From: Lachnospiraceae bacterium UBA7143
GTDB taxonomy: Bacteria > Bacillota > Clostridia > Lachnospirales > Lachnospiraceae
Length of the DNA: 13,694 nt
Assembly (NCBI GenBank): GCA_002491905.1
Contig: DKWV01000049.1
Coordinates: 1 to 13,694 of the forward strand
Direction of reading: 5' to 3'
Shown: piece by piece, positions 6,355 to 13,688 of the stretch
How positions within the stretch are numbered: the stretch's first letter is position 1
Layout of the letters: each line of letters begins with the position of its first letter
Made by a program: the position numbers and the translations under genes
The notes under the pieces: generated by a model
Database searches by the model: none
What the model saw: the letters and a program-made list of their open reading frames with translations, nothing else
Told to the model about the DNA's origin: nothing

Positions 6355-8517
6355 ATGAAGAGCGCAGGATATCAAAAACATACCTGGCATAAAGAACATA
6401 GCGGCAGGGATGGCGTCATGCGAATCATAGCCGTTTTGACTGCTGTGTCGGTCACACTGGCGGCGTGTCTTTCTCCCTCCCCGGAGGCTCATGCCGCCGA
6501 AACCGGCGCAGACGGCACAGGCGGAGCGCCTGACGCCGGGAATGGCGCAGACGGCACAGGCAGGGCGCATGACGATGGGACTGGCGCAGGCGGCACAGGC
6601 GGAGCGCCTGACGCCGGGAATGACGCAGGCGGCACAGGCGGAGCGCCTGACGCCGGGAATGACGCAGGCGGCACAGATGGGGCGTCTGACGCTGGGAATG
6701 ACGCGGGCAGCACAGACTGGACGCTTGATACAGGCGGCGTGCTGACAATTTTATCCGATGCCGGGATGGCGGATTGGATCAGCAATAGCGAAAACACGAA
6801 TAAAGAGAATATAACGCAAGCTGTCATAAGTGACGGCGTGACATACATAGAGACCGGGGCGTTTCAGGGATGCGGCAGCCTGACAGAAGTGATCATGCTT
6901 GGAACAACCCCTCCGACGCTGGACGCCGGTGCTTTTGCCGACAGCAGCTTTGTGGCAGATGCCGGACAGGGCATCCATGTCCCGGAGGGAGCGGTGCAAA
7001 GCTATAAGACGGCGTGGAGTGAAAGCGGTTATGCACAGTGTATTTTCGATCATATCTACAGCCTGATCTACAACACGGACGGCGGAAGGCTGCCGGGTGA
7101 GGGCAGTCCGACAGCCTCTTATACAGAAGGAGAGGGGCTTGCGCTGCCCGTCCCTGAGAAGCCGGGTTACCTGTTTGACGGGTGGTATGAGAATGCGGAC
7201 TTGAGCGGAACGGCGGTAGAGGCTCTTACACCCGCTGACTACGGAGAACGGATTTATTACGCGAAGTGGACGGCCAATACCTACACCGTAACCTACGAAG
7301 CGGACGGCGGGAGCATAACGGATGAGAGCTGGTATACGGAATACACTGTGGGAGAGGGGTTGCCGGAGCTGCCCACGCCCACGAAGCGGGGGTTTACCTT
7401 TGACGGGTGGTATGAGAGTACAGACTATGCGGGAAGCAATGTGACAGGCATTTCCGCGTCGGAAACGGGTGACAAGACCTATTACGCGAAGTGGGTGGCC
7501 AATACCTACGCCGTAACCTACAACGCGGACGGCGGCACGATACCTGATGAGGGCGCTTATACAGGCTATACCGAGGGCGTGGGGCTCCTGCTGCCCATAC
7601 CTGAGAAAACGGGATACACCTTTGCAGGGTGGTATGAGAATCCCTGGTTTACGGGAAACGAAGTGACGGGCATTTATACAACAGACTACGGGGACAAGAC
7701 CTATTACGCGAAGTGGACGGCCAATACCTACACCGTGACCTACAATGCGTACGGCGGCACGATCATAGATGAAGGTACATATACAGACTATACCGGGGGT
7801 GAAGGGTTGACGCTGCCCATACCCACGAGGCAGGGGTACCTGTTCGACGGGTGGTATGAGAGTGCGGATTATGCGGGACGCAGGGTGACAGACATTACCG
7901 CAGCCGACATCGGCAACAAGATTTATTATGCGAAGTGGACGACGATCAAAGACATTGACCCGATGGCGGCGGACTATGCAGACACGGAGATAGAAGTGCG
8001 CGGCCATACAGCGGACGGCGTAGTCTACTCCGTGGACGTGGAATGGGGTGCGATGACCTTCTGCTATGAAAACAGCACCTGGGACGCGACGGCGCATCAG
8101 AGTGTGACGGGCGGGGGATGGAAGGTGTATGACAGCGAAAAAGGCGAAGCGCTTTCTTCTACGGAAGACGCGATCAATCGGATCCAGGTGACGAACCATT
8201 CCAACGCCGGTATCAGGGCGCAGTTTACTTATACCCATCAGACGGGGTATGAGAATATCACAGAAAGCTTTCGGACAGCGCTGGACGATTTGGATACAAA
8301 TTATGAAAAAAAGACGAGAACCCTGACGCTTGCCACTGCAGATAATCAAAAAGGCGCAGACGGCGCGGGGAAAGCGACCGTGGGAACCCTGTATTTCATG
8401 CCGCATGGCAGGAAGCAGGAATTGGAAAACGGCATTACCAGATGGACGCAGTTGGGAACGATCACAGTGGGCATCAAGCCCGATGAGTCAAACCAGCAGC
8501 AGTACACAGGAAAATAG
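6355..8517 (+). CDS. secreted InlB B-repeat protein with shared C-terminal domain
   Basis: ATG 6355 is chosen because a purine-rich GGGGGAGGAG abuts it; the in-frame ATG at 6289 has no ribosome binding site. The 720-residue product has a signal sequence whose core ends in LAAC (35-38), a possible lipobox, but AHA-A at 45-48 is an equally good ordinary cleavage site. Residues 51-119 are tandem 13-residue Gly/Ala/Asp/Thr repeats. Residues ~125-225 keep only about one BspA-type leucine-rich unit with its caps (IETGAFQGCGSLTEV, IHVPEGAVQSYKTAW). Residues ~235-528 are four InlB B-repeats (Flg_new/Listeria-Bacteroides type) of about 74 residues, with TYTVTYNADGG, GYTFDGWYEN and YYAKW motifs. Residues ~540-708 are the domain shared with the two preceding proteins (VYSVDVEWGAMTF at 557, RWTQLGTITVGIK at 696). 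No LPXTG motif is present. An adhesive stalk role is inferred. Confidence 0.87.
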   Translation: MKSAGYQKHTWHKEHSGRDGVMRIIAVLTAVSVTLAACLSPSPEAHAAETGADGTGGAPDAGNGADGTGRAHDDGTGAGGTGGAPDAGNDAGGTGGAPDAGNDAGGTDGASDAGNDAGSTDWTLDTGGVLTILSDAGMADWISNSENTNKENITQAVISDGVTYIETGAFQGCGSLTEVIMLGTTPPTLDAGAFADSSFVADAGQGIHVPEGAVQSYKTAWSESGYAQCIFDHIYSLIYNTDGGRLPGEGSPTASYTEGEGLALPVPEKPGYLFDGWYENADLSGTAVEALTPADYGERIYYAKWTANTYTVTYEADGGSITDESWYTEYTVGEGLPELPTPTKRGFTFDGWYESTDYAGSNVTGISASETGDKTYYAKWVANTYAVTYNADGGTIPDEGAYTGYTEGVGLLLPIPEKTGYTFAGWYENPWFTGNEVTGIYTTDYGDKTYYAKWTANTYTVTYNAYGGTIIDEGTYTDYTGGEGLTLPIPTRQGYLFDGWYESADYAGRRVTDITAADIGNKIYYAKWTTIKDIDPMAADYADTEIEVRGHTADGVVYSVDVEWGAMTFCYENSTWDATAHQSVTGGGWKVYDSEKGEALSSTEDAINRIQVTNHSNAGIRAQFTYTHQTGYENITESFRTALDDLDTNYEKKTRTLTLATADNQKGADGAGKATVGTLYFMPHGRKQELENGITRWTQLGTITVGIKPDESNQQQYTGK
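6505..6720 (+). repeat. 39-bp tandem repeats encoding 13-residue units
   Basis: Five consecutive 39-bp units start at 6505, 6544, 6583, 6622 and 6661, followed by a partial unit. They encode variants of GAGGTGGAPDAGN directly after the signal peptide. Units 3 and 4 are almost identical in DNA, which indicates recent expansion and likely length variation between strains. Confidence 0.85.
7057..7938 (+). repeat. four B-repeat units of about 222-225 bp
   Basis: Four head-to-tail units encode InlB-type B-repeats. Unit junctions keep almost identical DNA (tattacgcgaagtggacggc around 7255 and 7702, with a close copy around 7480). The high DNA identity between units suggests recent duplication or gene conversion. 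Confidence 0.8.
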
Positions 8518-8535
8518 TTGGCAAGGAGTGCAGTC

Positions 8536-10092
8536 ATGGGTAGAAAAGCAAAGCTGGAAGGCGGTTTCGCATATCGGAATGAAGGAAAGACACAAAACTG
8601 CTATGCGGCGGTAAAGATCGGGGCAGGAAAGAGCGAGAACGCCGGATTCATCTACGACAACAAGGGCGAGGCACTGCACTGCTTTACCAGGAGTACGGTG
8701 CGCGGATGGAAACGAGGGTCATCCCGCAAAAAGCAAAAGGACGGGTTTGCCTCCTTGGACAGCGGAAAGGTCAGCCGGTGCTTTTTTTTGGTGAAAAAAA
8801 GCAAAAAACTGAAACAATACCGTGACAGAAATCTCGGGCTGGCTGCGAAGGCGGCGGAGCCTGAGCAGATCGAACAGGACCTTCAATGGAATTTTGAAGT
8901 GTTTGAGCGGGAAAACGCGGCAAGGATGGATTTCCTGGCGGAGACATGGCGTTATGATCCCATAGCCGCCCGCCTGAAGGGTCAGGGGGATACGGATGAT
9001 GACTTTGACTATGATTTTGACGATGATTATGACTATGACTTTGACGATGATAATGACATAGAGTATTTCGGCCCGTCCGGACAAAAGAATGCGCCGGGCA
9101 GGGCGGCCGTTGTGAAAAAGAATAAGAAAGAGACCGTTATGATCGGGACGGAGAACGAACTGCTCACGTTTATGGACAGGGTCAACCGGGGCGAGCCGGA
9201 AGCGGTGAACGCGGACTGCAGGCTGACTGCCGACCTGGATTTCCACGGAAAAAAGATCCCGTCCCTGGGATGTGACAGGCAGCATCCCTTCTGCGGGACA
9301 TTTGACGGCGGGGGATACCGAATCAGGGGCTTTATACTCTGCGGAAAAGACATGGCGGAGATCGGATTTTTCGGATGTCTGAAGGGAAGTGTGTACAACC
9401 TGTCCGTGGACGGCATCATAAAGGCGGGGAACTGCCCGCTGGCGGCGGGGTTCTGTGCGGTGAACGAGGGAGAGATCCACTGCTGCGAGGCCGTCATAGA
9501 AATGCGCGGCGGCCGGTATGTCGGTATGTTCGTGGGCGAGAATCATGGCATGGTCGAGCGGTGCAGCGTCAGCGGGAAGAGCTGCGGCCTGTTCCTTCTC
9601 TGGCTCTGGCCGTGTCTGCCATGGCTCGCCCTTATCTTATGGATGCTGATCAACCCGCCGCTGCCGCCGGAGGACTATGTCCCCGTCATGGCGGATGCGG
9701 CGATCATCCCGAATGAGGATGTTGAGGTGGGTGAGAGGACGAATGAGAACAAGGCAAGCTATGAAGTGCCAAAGACCCTCCTGGTCGATGCGGGAACAAT
9801 GACGGCAAAAAGCGAGCCGTATGTGATCAAGAATCCCAACAGAGGGGCCAACTATGACTTTGTGGCGGTGCTGTATATGACGGACAGCACCGGCCGGGAT
9901 GTGGAGGTCTACCGTTCCGGACGCATCCCCGTTGGCTACCACATCCAGGACCTGACGCTGGCGCCCGAGGATGGCAGCACACTTGCGGCCGGAAGCTATC
10001 GGGCAAAGATGATATTTTCTTTTTACAATCACGATACCGGAGAAAAAGGCATGGTGGATTCCACGGTGCCGATTACGGTAGAGATCAAATAG
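8536..10092 (+). CDS. membrane protein with GLUG-type repeats and external C-terminal domain
   Basis: ATG 8536 is chosen because AAGGAG lies 7 bases upstream; the gene follows the previous stop by 18 bp. The 518-residue product has no signal peptide. Residues 9-87 hold three short GLUG-like units (GGFAYRNEGKTQNCY, AGFIYDNKGEALHCF, DGFASLDSGKVSRCF). Residues 88-150 form a charged linker, and residues 153-178 are an Asp/Tyr/Phe-rich acidic stretch. Residues 200-348 resemble the larger GLUG beta-solenoid pattern (ENELLTFMDRVNRGE, GTFDGGGYRIRGF, GMFVGENHGMVERCSVSG). One hydrophobic helix follows (350-373, Leu/Trp-rich). Residues 375-518 resemble the outer domain of the next gene product. By the positive-inside rule the N-terminal GLUG part is cytoplasmic and the C-terminal domain external, which is unusual for GLUG repeats. 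A role as a membrane partner for the three secreted proteins is inferred from operon position. Confidence 0.8.
   Translation: MGRKAKLEGGFAYRNEGKTQNCYAAVKIGAGKSENAGFIYDNKGEALHCFTRSTVRGWKRGSSRKKQKDGFASLDSGKVSRCFFLVKKSKKLKQYRDRNLGLAAKAAEPEQIEQDLQWNFEVFERENAARMDFLAETWRYDPIAARLKGQGDTDDDFDYDFDDDYDYDFDDDNDIEYFGPSGQKNAPGRAAVVKKNKKETVMIGTENELLTFMDRVNRGEPEAVNADCRLTADLDFHGKKIPSLGCDRQHPFCGTFDGGGYRIRGFILCGKDMAEIGFFGCLKGSVYNLSVDGIIKAGNCPLAAGFCAVNEGEIHCCEAVIEMRGGRYVGMFVGENHGMVERCSVSGKSCGLFLLWLWPCLPWLALILWMLINPPLPPEDYVPVMADAAIIPNEDVEVGERTNENKASYEVPKTLLVDAGTMTAKSEPYVIKNPNRGANYDFVAVLYMTDSTGRDVEVYRSGRIPVGYHIQDLTLAPEDGSTLAAGSYRAKMIFSFYNHDTGEKGMVDSTVPITVEIK
8995..9060 (+). repeat. 24-bp repeat encoding an Asp/Tyr/Phe-rich acidic stretch
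   Basis: A 24-base unit like gactatgattttgacgatga is repeated twice with small changes. It encodes alternating Asp with Tyr or Phe, a low-complexity and highly acidic segment on the predicted cytoplasmic side. It may bind cations or a basic partner. Confidence 0.65.
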
Positions 10093-10111
10093 AAAACAGG
10101 AGAGACAGGAT

Positions 10112-10621
10112 ATGAAACGGAAAAAATGCGTGACGGCGGGAAGAAGAAAGAAAAAGATCGGGATCCTTACAAGCCTTGCTCTCATCCTCTGTATCGGGGC
10201 GGCATTCGGATATATCCGCCTGACCCGCGGGTACCGGGACTTCCTTCCGCCGGAGCACGAGGCTGCCGCCGTGGAAGGACTTCCCGCCGGGGCGGCCTCC
10301 TGGCAGCTGCTCCCGGTCAAGGAGGGGTATATCGTGGGGCTTGACACCGTGCCTGCTTACAGGGACGGGAAGCTTTGCCTGAACGTGGCGAACGGGGCGG
10401 AAAGCACCGTCTGGTTTCTGGTGCGCGTATATCGGGAGAATAGAAAGATTGCGCAGACGGGTATTTTATATCCCGGAGAGTATCTGGCGGAAGTGGAATG
10501 CGAACGGGGGCTTACCTCCGGGGAAAAGGTCACGCTCCAGATTGTTGCCTATGAGCCGGAGACGTACCACAGCGAGGGCGTCGCGCGGATCGTGTGCGAG
10601 GTCGCGGCTCCCGGGAACTGA
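10112..10621 (+). CDS. small membrane-anchored protein with external domain
   Basis: The 169-residue product starts 19 bp after the previous gene, with CAGGAGA 8 bases before the ATG. A strongly basic N-terminus (residues 1-15, ten Lys/Arg) precedes one transmembrane helix (16-37), giving an N-in, C-out anchor. The external part (~75-165) aligns by eye with residues ~428-518 of the preceding protein. Both have Asn followed by a hydrophobic strand, VYR, SG/TG-I-xPG/VG, a TL-x-x-G turn, then YxP/YNHDTG-E-G and a final V-x-V/I-E-V strand. The family is not recognised. It is the last gene of the five-gene run and probably works with the preceding protein as a membrane partner of the secreted proteins; this is inferred. 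Confidence 0.75.
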   Translation: MKRKKCVTAGRRKKKIGILTSLALILCIGAAFGYIRLTRGYRDFLPPEHEAAAVEGLPAGAASWQLLPVKEGYIVGLDTVPAYRDGKLCLNVANGAESTVWFLVRVYRENRKIAQTGILYPGEYLAEVECERGLTSGEKVTLQIVAYEPETYHSEGVARIVCEVAAPGN

Positions 10622-10646
10622 AAAACGGAGATTTCCCAAAATTTCC
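10621..10646 (-). terminator. possible terminator of the MerR gene
   Basis: GGAGATTT (10627-10634) and AAATTTCC (10639-10646) form an 8-bp stem. Read on the minus strand, it is followed by GTTTTT (10626-10621), overlapping the stop of the convergent membrane-protein gene. The stem is AT-rich and has one A-C mismatch on the minus strand, where the plus strand has a G-U pair, so strength is doubtful. Confidence 0.35.
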
Positions 10647-10650
10647 TTCC

Positions 10651-11487
10651 TCACTGTTCATCCGCAACCGGCAGCATCAACTGTGAGCAATACCTGTCCG
10701 GATCGATTTCTTTTCCCACATAAGGTCCTACCAGACTGATTGTCCGGATATATCCGGCAGGGGTCAATCCCCGTGTACGGACCTGTTCACCCAGATAGAG
10801 ATAGGCCTCATTGAGGTTGCCGTAGCTGCCGTAAACCAGCAGGGAAAGGGCGGTGCAGGCGGGAAAGGCGACCGCATCCTCCGGCGCCTGTTCCGGCAGA
10901 ACGGGCATACAGACATAGGAATCGTAGGGTGTGGAAGAAAGGGTTCCCTCCAGATAGTCCGTGCGCTTGTCGATGATGAAAAACGGTTCCGGCGCAAGGG
11001 CGATTCCTTTTTCCACACATTCATGGAAAAAATCATATGAGGCATGGTATTTATCCTGAATCAGCGCGCCCTGATACCTGCGGACGCAGCATATGGCTTC
11101 GGGAATCTCTATGATGGACAGGGACATATCCGGCACATCATGGGAACGCAGCCGCATTTCCGCAATCTGCTGCTGCAGTACGGACAACTTCTCCTCCAAA
11201 GAGGCGAGAAGACCGTCTGCTTTTCCGCCGCTCTCGTAGTAGGAGATGATCTCTTCCGAACGAAAGCCCATCCGCTGGAGTTTCTGGATCTGCAGGATGC
11301 GGGTGATATTGTAGTTGTCATAGTATCGGTATCCGCTGTCCGCGTCGATGCAGGCCGGTGTGAGAAGTCCCTTTTCTTCCAGACGGATCAGGCTGGAGCG
11401 GGAAAGGCCGCAGGCGTGTGCCGCCTGTCTGATAGAAAATAAGCTGTAATCGTTCTCGTTAGTCGTGCTGTCAATCGCGTTGTCCAT
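10651..11487 (-). CDS. MerR-family regulator with GyrI-like ligand-binding domain
   Basis: This 278-residue protein has a MerR winged helix-turn-helix at ~16-85 (SIRQAAHACGLSRSSLIRLEEKGLL, then DADSGYRYYD). A short dimerising coiled coil follows at ~92-114 (LEEKLSVLQQQIAEMRLR). The C-terminal domain (~120-274) is of the GyrI/BmrR effector-binding type, seen in YGSYGNLNEAYLYLGEQV, GLTPAGYIRTISLVGP and the final YCSQLMLPV. Regulators of this class usually sense drug-like or lipophilic molecules and activate efflux or detoxification genes by realigning promoters with 19-20 bp spacers. AAGGAG lies 10 bases before the ATG. The 11-residue N-terminal extension before the usual MerR start is slightly unusual. 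The gene is convergent with the surface-protein operon. Its target is unknown; a 19-bp-spaced promoter-like site lies just upstream. Confidence 0.88.
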   Translation of the reverse strand: MDNAIDSTTNENDYSLFSIRQAAHACGLSRSSLIRLEEKGLLTPACIDADSGYRYYDNYNITRILQIQKLQRMGFRSEEIISYYESGGKADGLLASLEEKLSVLQQQIAEMRLRSHDVPDMSLSIIEIPEAICCVRRYQGALIQDKYHASYDFFHECVEKGIALAPEPFFIIDKRTDYLEGTLSSTPYDSYVCMPVLPEQAPEDAVAFPACTALSLLVYGSYGNLNEAYLYLGEQVRTRGLTPAGYIRTISLVGPYVGKEIDPDRYCSQLMLPVADEQ

Positions 11488-11540
11488 CGTATAAACGCTC
11501 CTTATCTTTTTCCCATAGAAACGAAAAATCTGCAGGTTCC

Positions 11541-11571
11541 TTGCGTTCTTCTGGGGCGGTTATGTTAGAAT
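11541..11571 (+). promoter_or_regulatory. promoter-like site with 19-bp spacer, possible MerR target
   Basis: TTGCGT (11541-11546), a 19-base spacer and TAGAAT (11566-11571) face away from the MerR gene. The long spacer is the hallmark of MerR-activated promoters. No clear dyad is visible in the spacer, and no gene follows closely, so the original target gene may have been lost. Confidence 0.35.
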
Positions 11572-11654
11572 ACCAATGATAATAATATTATAAACTGTAG
11601 GCAAAAAAGGTGGGCTGCAATCCGTTCCCCCAAAAGTGCAATCTGTACCAAAAG

Positions 11655-11727
11655 ATGTCGAGTTGTGGCTGTCGGTCTTTCAAAATGGGTTTGCTGGCTG
11701 TTTCCTTTTAGAAAATATTCTCGACAT
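11655..11727. repeat. inverted repeat ATGTCGAG / CTCGACAT
   Basis: ATGTCGAG (11655-11662) and CTCGACAT (11720-11727) are perfect 8-bp inverted copies enclosing 57 bases. They could be ends of a decayed mobile element, an operator pair, or a hairpin base. Nothing in the enclosed sequence identifies it. Confidence 0.5.
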
Positions 11728-12005
11728 AATTTTTCTTCTATAGTTGCTGTCAGTCAGGGCGCGATTAACCTCTTCGGTTTTCCCGGTATCCATCAGAGAT
11801 TATACGACTATAACATAGGAGTTACGAAAGCGGAATGACCGGGGAGCCCTTGTCGAAGCTGCGTGTCATATTTTGGGGAAAATTGGGAAATAATTACATG
11901 GTGGGCTGTTATTATTACATGTGCGGGATTTTAGGGGATGGGTGGTGTATGATGGAATAGTACGATATAGTAAAAATTTCTGTAAAGAGAGAACGTAAAA
12001 CAAAT

Positions 12006-13067
12006 ATGGATGCTGAGAAACTGGAAACACAGTCAGATTACTTTAATGAAATTATAGAGGACATAAAACAGAGAAATCTTTCCAGAAACAATATGCCGAA
12101 GCTTATTGTGGGAACAGGGCTTTCAATCATATATGGAATCCCTGGCATGAAAGAATTGGCACAATATCTGGAAACAGAAATAAGTAAAACAGGGGATGAA
12201 AAATTAAAGCAAATATGGAATAACCGATATAGCACTATAAAGAAAAAGGGGTTGGAAGCCGGACTCGTAAATCTTACGGAAGCAGAGAATATTTTGGTAG
12301 ATAAAATAAAAGTACTAACGGCACAATATATTTTGGAAACAGAAGAGAAATTACATCAATCCATATGGGAAAAGGATACGGGATTCAGTAAATTATTAGA
12401 GTATTTAAGAGAAACGGTCAGCGTTAATTATAGAGTGCTTGATATCATGACTCCCAATTATGACCGCATTATTGAGATTATATGTGACAGGCTGGGAATG
12501 GGAGTGATTACCGGGTTTCAGGGGAATCTGTACTGCCGGTATCGCAGAAAAATAATGAAACAGCCAAACGATATGTATCATTGCGGTAAATATGTATGGG
12601 TACGGTTGTTTAAACCACATGGTTCTATCAACTGGATTAATGAAAACGGCAATGAGTATTTAACCAATGACTATAATATTCTGCGTGAAAAGACAGAGTA
12701 TATTGAAATTGTCGCTCCGGGCAGTTCTAAGTACCGGGAGGGGGTTATAAACAATACTTTTCGGTGTATGAGAGAGGACTTTAATGAAGTACTGGAGTCG
12801 AAAGACAATTATTCCCTTTTATTTTATGGATATGGCTTTAATGATGATCATTTTGATACAGTTCTGTTTGGAAATTTTCATAGGAATGTCCTTATCCTGG
12901 CAAGGGATGTGAAGGCCGAAGTGATAGATAGAGCGTTGAATAAAAAGAATATTACCATATTTTATCATGAAAATAAAAGCGAATTTATGATTTACAAGTC
13001 AAAGAAGTATGTGATTGATATACCGTTATGGGATATTGATAAGTTTGCAGAAATGTTCTTGGGATAA
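12006..13067 (+). CDS. SIR2-like NAD-hydrolase-type defence protein of a SIR2-HerA pair
   Basis: This 353-residue protein carries a SIR2-like domain. Evidence is IVGTGLSIIYGIPGM (34-48, the NAD-binding GxGxS loop), TPNYDR (149-154, with Asn151 and Asp153), KPHGSINW (203-210, catalytic-type His205) and FYGYGFNDDHFD (273-284). It has no zinc-binding Cys cluster typical of protein deacetylase sirtuins, in keeping with defence SIR2 domains that cleave NAD+. The following gene starts 9 bp later and encodes a HerA-type ATPase. SIR2 plus HerA is an established anti-phage pair in which the two proteins form a large complex and deplete NAD+. The start at 12006 is the only ATG/GTG/TTG in the open frame after the stop at 11958-11960, although its ribosome binding site (AGAGAG) is weak. 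Confidence 0.85.
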   Translation: MDAEKLETQSDYFNEIIEDIKQRNLSRNNMPKLIVGTGLSIIYGIPGMKELAQYLETEISKTGDEKLKQIWNNRYSTIKKKGLEAGLVNLTEAENILVDKIKVLTAQYILETEEKLHQSIWEKDTGFSKLLEYLRETVSVNYRVLDIMTPNYDRIIEIICDRLGMGVITGFQGNLYCRYRRKIMKQPNDMYHCGKYVWVRLFKPHGSINWINENGNEYLTNDYNILREKTEYIEIVAPGSSKYREGVINNTFRCMREDFNEVLESKDNYSLLFYGYGFNDDHFDTVLFGNFHRNVLILARDVKAEVIDRALNKKNITIFYHENKSEFMIYKSKKYVIDIPLWDIDKFAEMFLG

Positions 13068-13076
13068 GGGGGCTAA

Positions 13077-13688
13077 GTGACATTGAAAAATATTAATGAT
13101 TGCTTGTTATCCGCAAATTGTATAGGGAAAGTGGAAAATGTTGATACAAGAAAGATTGTTGTCAGTGTTGAAAATGAGGCTGTGCTCAATGTTCTGAAAA
13201 TAAATGATATTGTTATCATGGCAGGAAGCAATGCAGACGAAAAGTTAATCGGAATATTGACAAAGGTAACAAAAAAGAGAATTGAACTGGATGAAGAAGA
13301 GCGGGATGATGAGGACGAGCTGTATTCAAAGAACTATTGTGTTATCAATTTAGTTGGAAGCTTTTATAACAAATATGGGGCAGGAAAAGAAAGCAAATTT
13401 AAGAGGGCGATCAATACATATCCAGAAATAAACAGCGAAGTCTATCGGGCAGACGAAACAGCAATGCAATTGATCATGAATGCGGTTAGCAGTAAAACAA
13501 CCAACGGAAAGAATCTGGAGATCGGTCATTTTGCCAGTAACCATGATGTGGCGGCTATATTAGATGGAAATCGGTTTTTCCAACGACATGCCTGTATTGT
13601 AGGCAGTACGGGCAGCGGAAAATCCTATACAGTGGCAGGAATTTTGGAGAAGGCAAATCAATTGCCGCATGCCAGCGTTGAGGAATAA
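13077..13688 (+). pseudogene. herA: truncated HerA-type ATPase (N-terminal third, Walker A only)
   Basis: The frame starts with GTG 13077, preceded by AAGGGGG, 9 bp after the SIR2 stop. Residues ~10-95 fit the HAS-barrel domain of HerA (IGKVENVDTRKIVVSV, then LIGILTKV). Residues 171-185 hold HACIVGSTGSGKSYTV, a Walker A motif with Lys182. HerA proteins normally run to about 550-600 residues and continue shortly after this point with a conserved FDxHGEY-type segment, then Walker B and an arginine finger. Here the frame instead reads ASVEE and stops at residue 203. None of the three plus-strand frames of the last bases restores the expected segment, so this is not a simple one-base shift. Insertion, deletion or rearrangement near 13675 is likely. 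The remainder, if any, lies outside the window. The product should not be a working translocase. Confidence 0.75.

Larger units (their letters stand above)
11488..12005. other. 518-bp region without a convincing gene
   Basis: This region separates the MerR gene from the SIR2-HerA genes. It holds the 19-bp-spaced promoter-like site, an 8-bp inverted repeat with a 57-base interior (11655-11727), and a 41-codon open frame (11835-11960) with a poorly spaced AGGAG. Its look is that of a junction where older sequence was lost and a defence cassette inserted, which is inference. I see no tRNA, CRISPR or known riboswitch. Confidence 0.5.

Noticed and set aside
6462..6501. Lipoprotein assignment for the B-repeat protein from LAAC
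   Set aside because: The lipobox is acceptable, but an ordinary AHA-A cleavage site follows within ten residues, and the paralogue uses the same AHA-A; kept only as an alternative.
6751..8406. 551-codon minus-strand open frame opposite the B-repeat gene
   Set aside because: It mirrors the B-repeats and shared domain in antisense and shows no protein family pattern.
3425..8517. Classification of the shared C-terminal domain as a WxL domain
   Set aside because: The two characteristic Trp-x-Leu motifs of WxL proteins are not present; only the operon layout is similar.
8719..9546. Minus-strand frame with a run of Ile/Val and Lys
   Set aside because: The run is the antisense of the Asp-rich repeat; no ribosome binding site or family match is seen.
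11609..11908. 9-bp direct repeat GGTGGGCTG at 11609 and 11900, as a possible target-site duplication
   Set aside because: A 9-bp match in a region of this size can arise by chance, and nothing between the copies looks like a transposase or complete element.
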